The notes below the pieces were generated by a model, which was not told where the DNA came from, did no database searches, and saw nothing but the letters and a program-made list of their open reading frames with translations. This document shows, one piece after another, positions 32,949 through 33,563 of a DNA stretch of 33,563 bases. Location of the stretch: assembly GCA_035654775.1 (NCBI GenBank), contig DASRWB010000020.1:1-33563 (forward strand). The letters are read 5' to 3'. Numbering within the stretch: the first letter of the stretch is position 1; each line of letters opens with the position of its first letter. The position numbers and the translations under genes were made by a program. The stretch comes from HKST-UBA85 sp035654775. GTDB lineage: Bacteria; Bacteroidota; Bacteroidia; Flavobacteriales; Flavobacteriaceae.

Positions 32949-33308
32949 ATGGCACAGCACAATAAACTAGGAAATGAAGGTGAAGCACAGGCTGTAGATT
33001 TTTTATTACAAAATGGGTACGATATTCTGGAAAGAAACTATCGTTTTGACAAAGCCGAAGTAGATATCATTGCTAAGATTGAAAACACACTTGCGGTGGT
33101 GGAAGTAAAAACCCGTTCTACAGCCGATTTTGGAAACCCTCAAGATTTTGTTAAGCCAAAGCAAATTAAAAACCTGGTTAAAGCCATAAATGAGTATGTA
33201 AATGCCAATGAACTGGATGTAGAAGTGCGGTTTGATATTATCGCTATTGTAAAAAGTAAAAAAGGAGTAGAAATAGAACACATTGTAGATGCGTTCTACC
33301 ATTTTTAA
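32949..33308 (+). CDS. YraN family protein (UPF0102)
   Basis: 119 residues from the ATG at 32949, 4 bases after the carboxypeptidase stop; an earlier in-frame ATG at 32907 would overlap that gene by 38 bases and is unlikely. Family marks: KLGNEGEAQAVDFLLQNGYDILERNYR, AEVDIIAK and VVEVKTRS, a restriction-endonuclease-like fold with Asp and Glu-x-Lys residues (D-ExK) and a FDIIAI strand. The function is unproven; a Holliday-junction-resolvase-like nuclease role has been proposed for the family. The gene is typically constant in bacterial genomes. Confidence 0.93.
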   Translation: MAQHNKLGNEGEAQAVDFLLQNGYDILERNYRFDKAEVDIIAKIENTLAVVEVKTRSTADFGNPQDFVKPKQIKNLVKAINEYVNANELDVEVRFDIIAIVKSKKGVEIEHIVDAFYHF

Positions 33309-33334
33309 TACTATTTATAAATCTTTTAACTAAA

Positions 33335-33535
33335 TTACTTTTTCTCTTTTACCTTATCTACGTATGAAACTAATAAAAGGATAGAAGAAATAATAAGAGT
33401 AATTGGTAGCCCAAGACTTATTAAGTTTTCACCTTTTTTTATTGAAGAAAAATCAAGAGTGTAAAGGGAATACGCTAAGAGAATTCCGCATATTAGTAAT
33501 AAGATAAAAATAAATTGTTTTGATTTAAAATTCAT
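33335..33535 (-). CDS. Small two-transmembrane protein, unknown function
   Basis: 66 residues with two hydrophobic helices (about 7-25 and 40-58), a short loop between them and a basic tail (KVKEKK). The frame is complete with an ATG at 33533-33535. It lies convergent to yraN with 26 bases between. Size and lack of a known domain prevent assignment. It is short enough that coding status is probable rather than certain, but the helix pattern and positive tail are typical of a real small membrane protein. Confidence 0.6.
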   Translation of the reverse strand: MNFKSKQFIFILLLICGILLAYSLYTLDFSSIKKGENLISLGLPITLIISSILLLVSYVDKVKEKK

Positions 33536-33563
33536 GACTCTATATCATTAATTAGCATTATTA

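Overview
The window reads as chromosome of a low-GC Bacteroidota, most probably a marine member of the Flavobacteriaceae. The reasons are: Bacteroidota-type promoter boxes (TAnnTTTG at -7) before several genes and few recognisable Shine-Dalgarno sites; a complete MoxR/Bat aerotolerance operon; a HmuY-type haemophore beside a TonB receptor; the cvpA / small conserved gene / pheS neighbourhood; and a SulP-carbonic anhydrase bicarbonate module of the kind known from marine flavobacteria. The genus assignment is inference.

Left end (1-6194) is accessory DNA. A 959-residue SNF2-type helicase is followed 6 bases later by the start of a large Mod-like DNA methyltransferase that runs off the window; together they look like a restriction or defence locus read leftwards. 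Behind it lie a 5'-truncated nucleotidyltransferase relic, a tandem duplicate of a 25-bp insertion-sequence-like end, and an unrecognised 252-residue protein. That gene lies between two direct copies of an unusual block of short tandem repeats. Further upstream of it are two arrays of 11-bp repeats. The whole 4.8-6.2 kb stretch is strongly G-poor on the + strand.

6195-8790 holds a leftward oxidoreductase pair (SDR and aldo-keto reductase) and a divergent DUF4382 lipoprotein closed by a strong terminator.

8888-17971 is the Bat operon, all rightward: MoxR ATPase, DUF58 protein, a two-TM protein with a BatD-like N-terminus, BatA, BatB, BatC, BatD, BatE. The MoxR chaperone and the VWA proteins probably work as an envelope complex with the TPR and Ig-like subunits.

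18035-23500 is an inorganic-carbon module: a small membrane-anchored protein, a SulP permease, a tandem UspA protein, a beta-carbonic anhydrase and a second SulP permease. A bidirectional terminator separates it from a leftward TonB receptor-HmuY haem uptake pair (23635-26362).

26473-33563 is housekeeping: cvpA (-), a conserved small gene and pheS (+), ssb (+), metG (-) sharing a terminator with ssb, then a secreted probable beta-barrel protein, an S66 LD-carboxypeptidase and YraN (+), and a two-TM small protein (-) at the right edge.

The most unusual DNA is at 4.7-6.1 kb. The strongest candidate for a system that is not standard is the SNF2 helicase-methyltransferase pair together with the repeat-bounded orphan gene beside it. 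The link between the two is only proximity.
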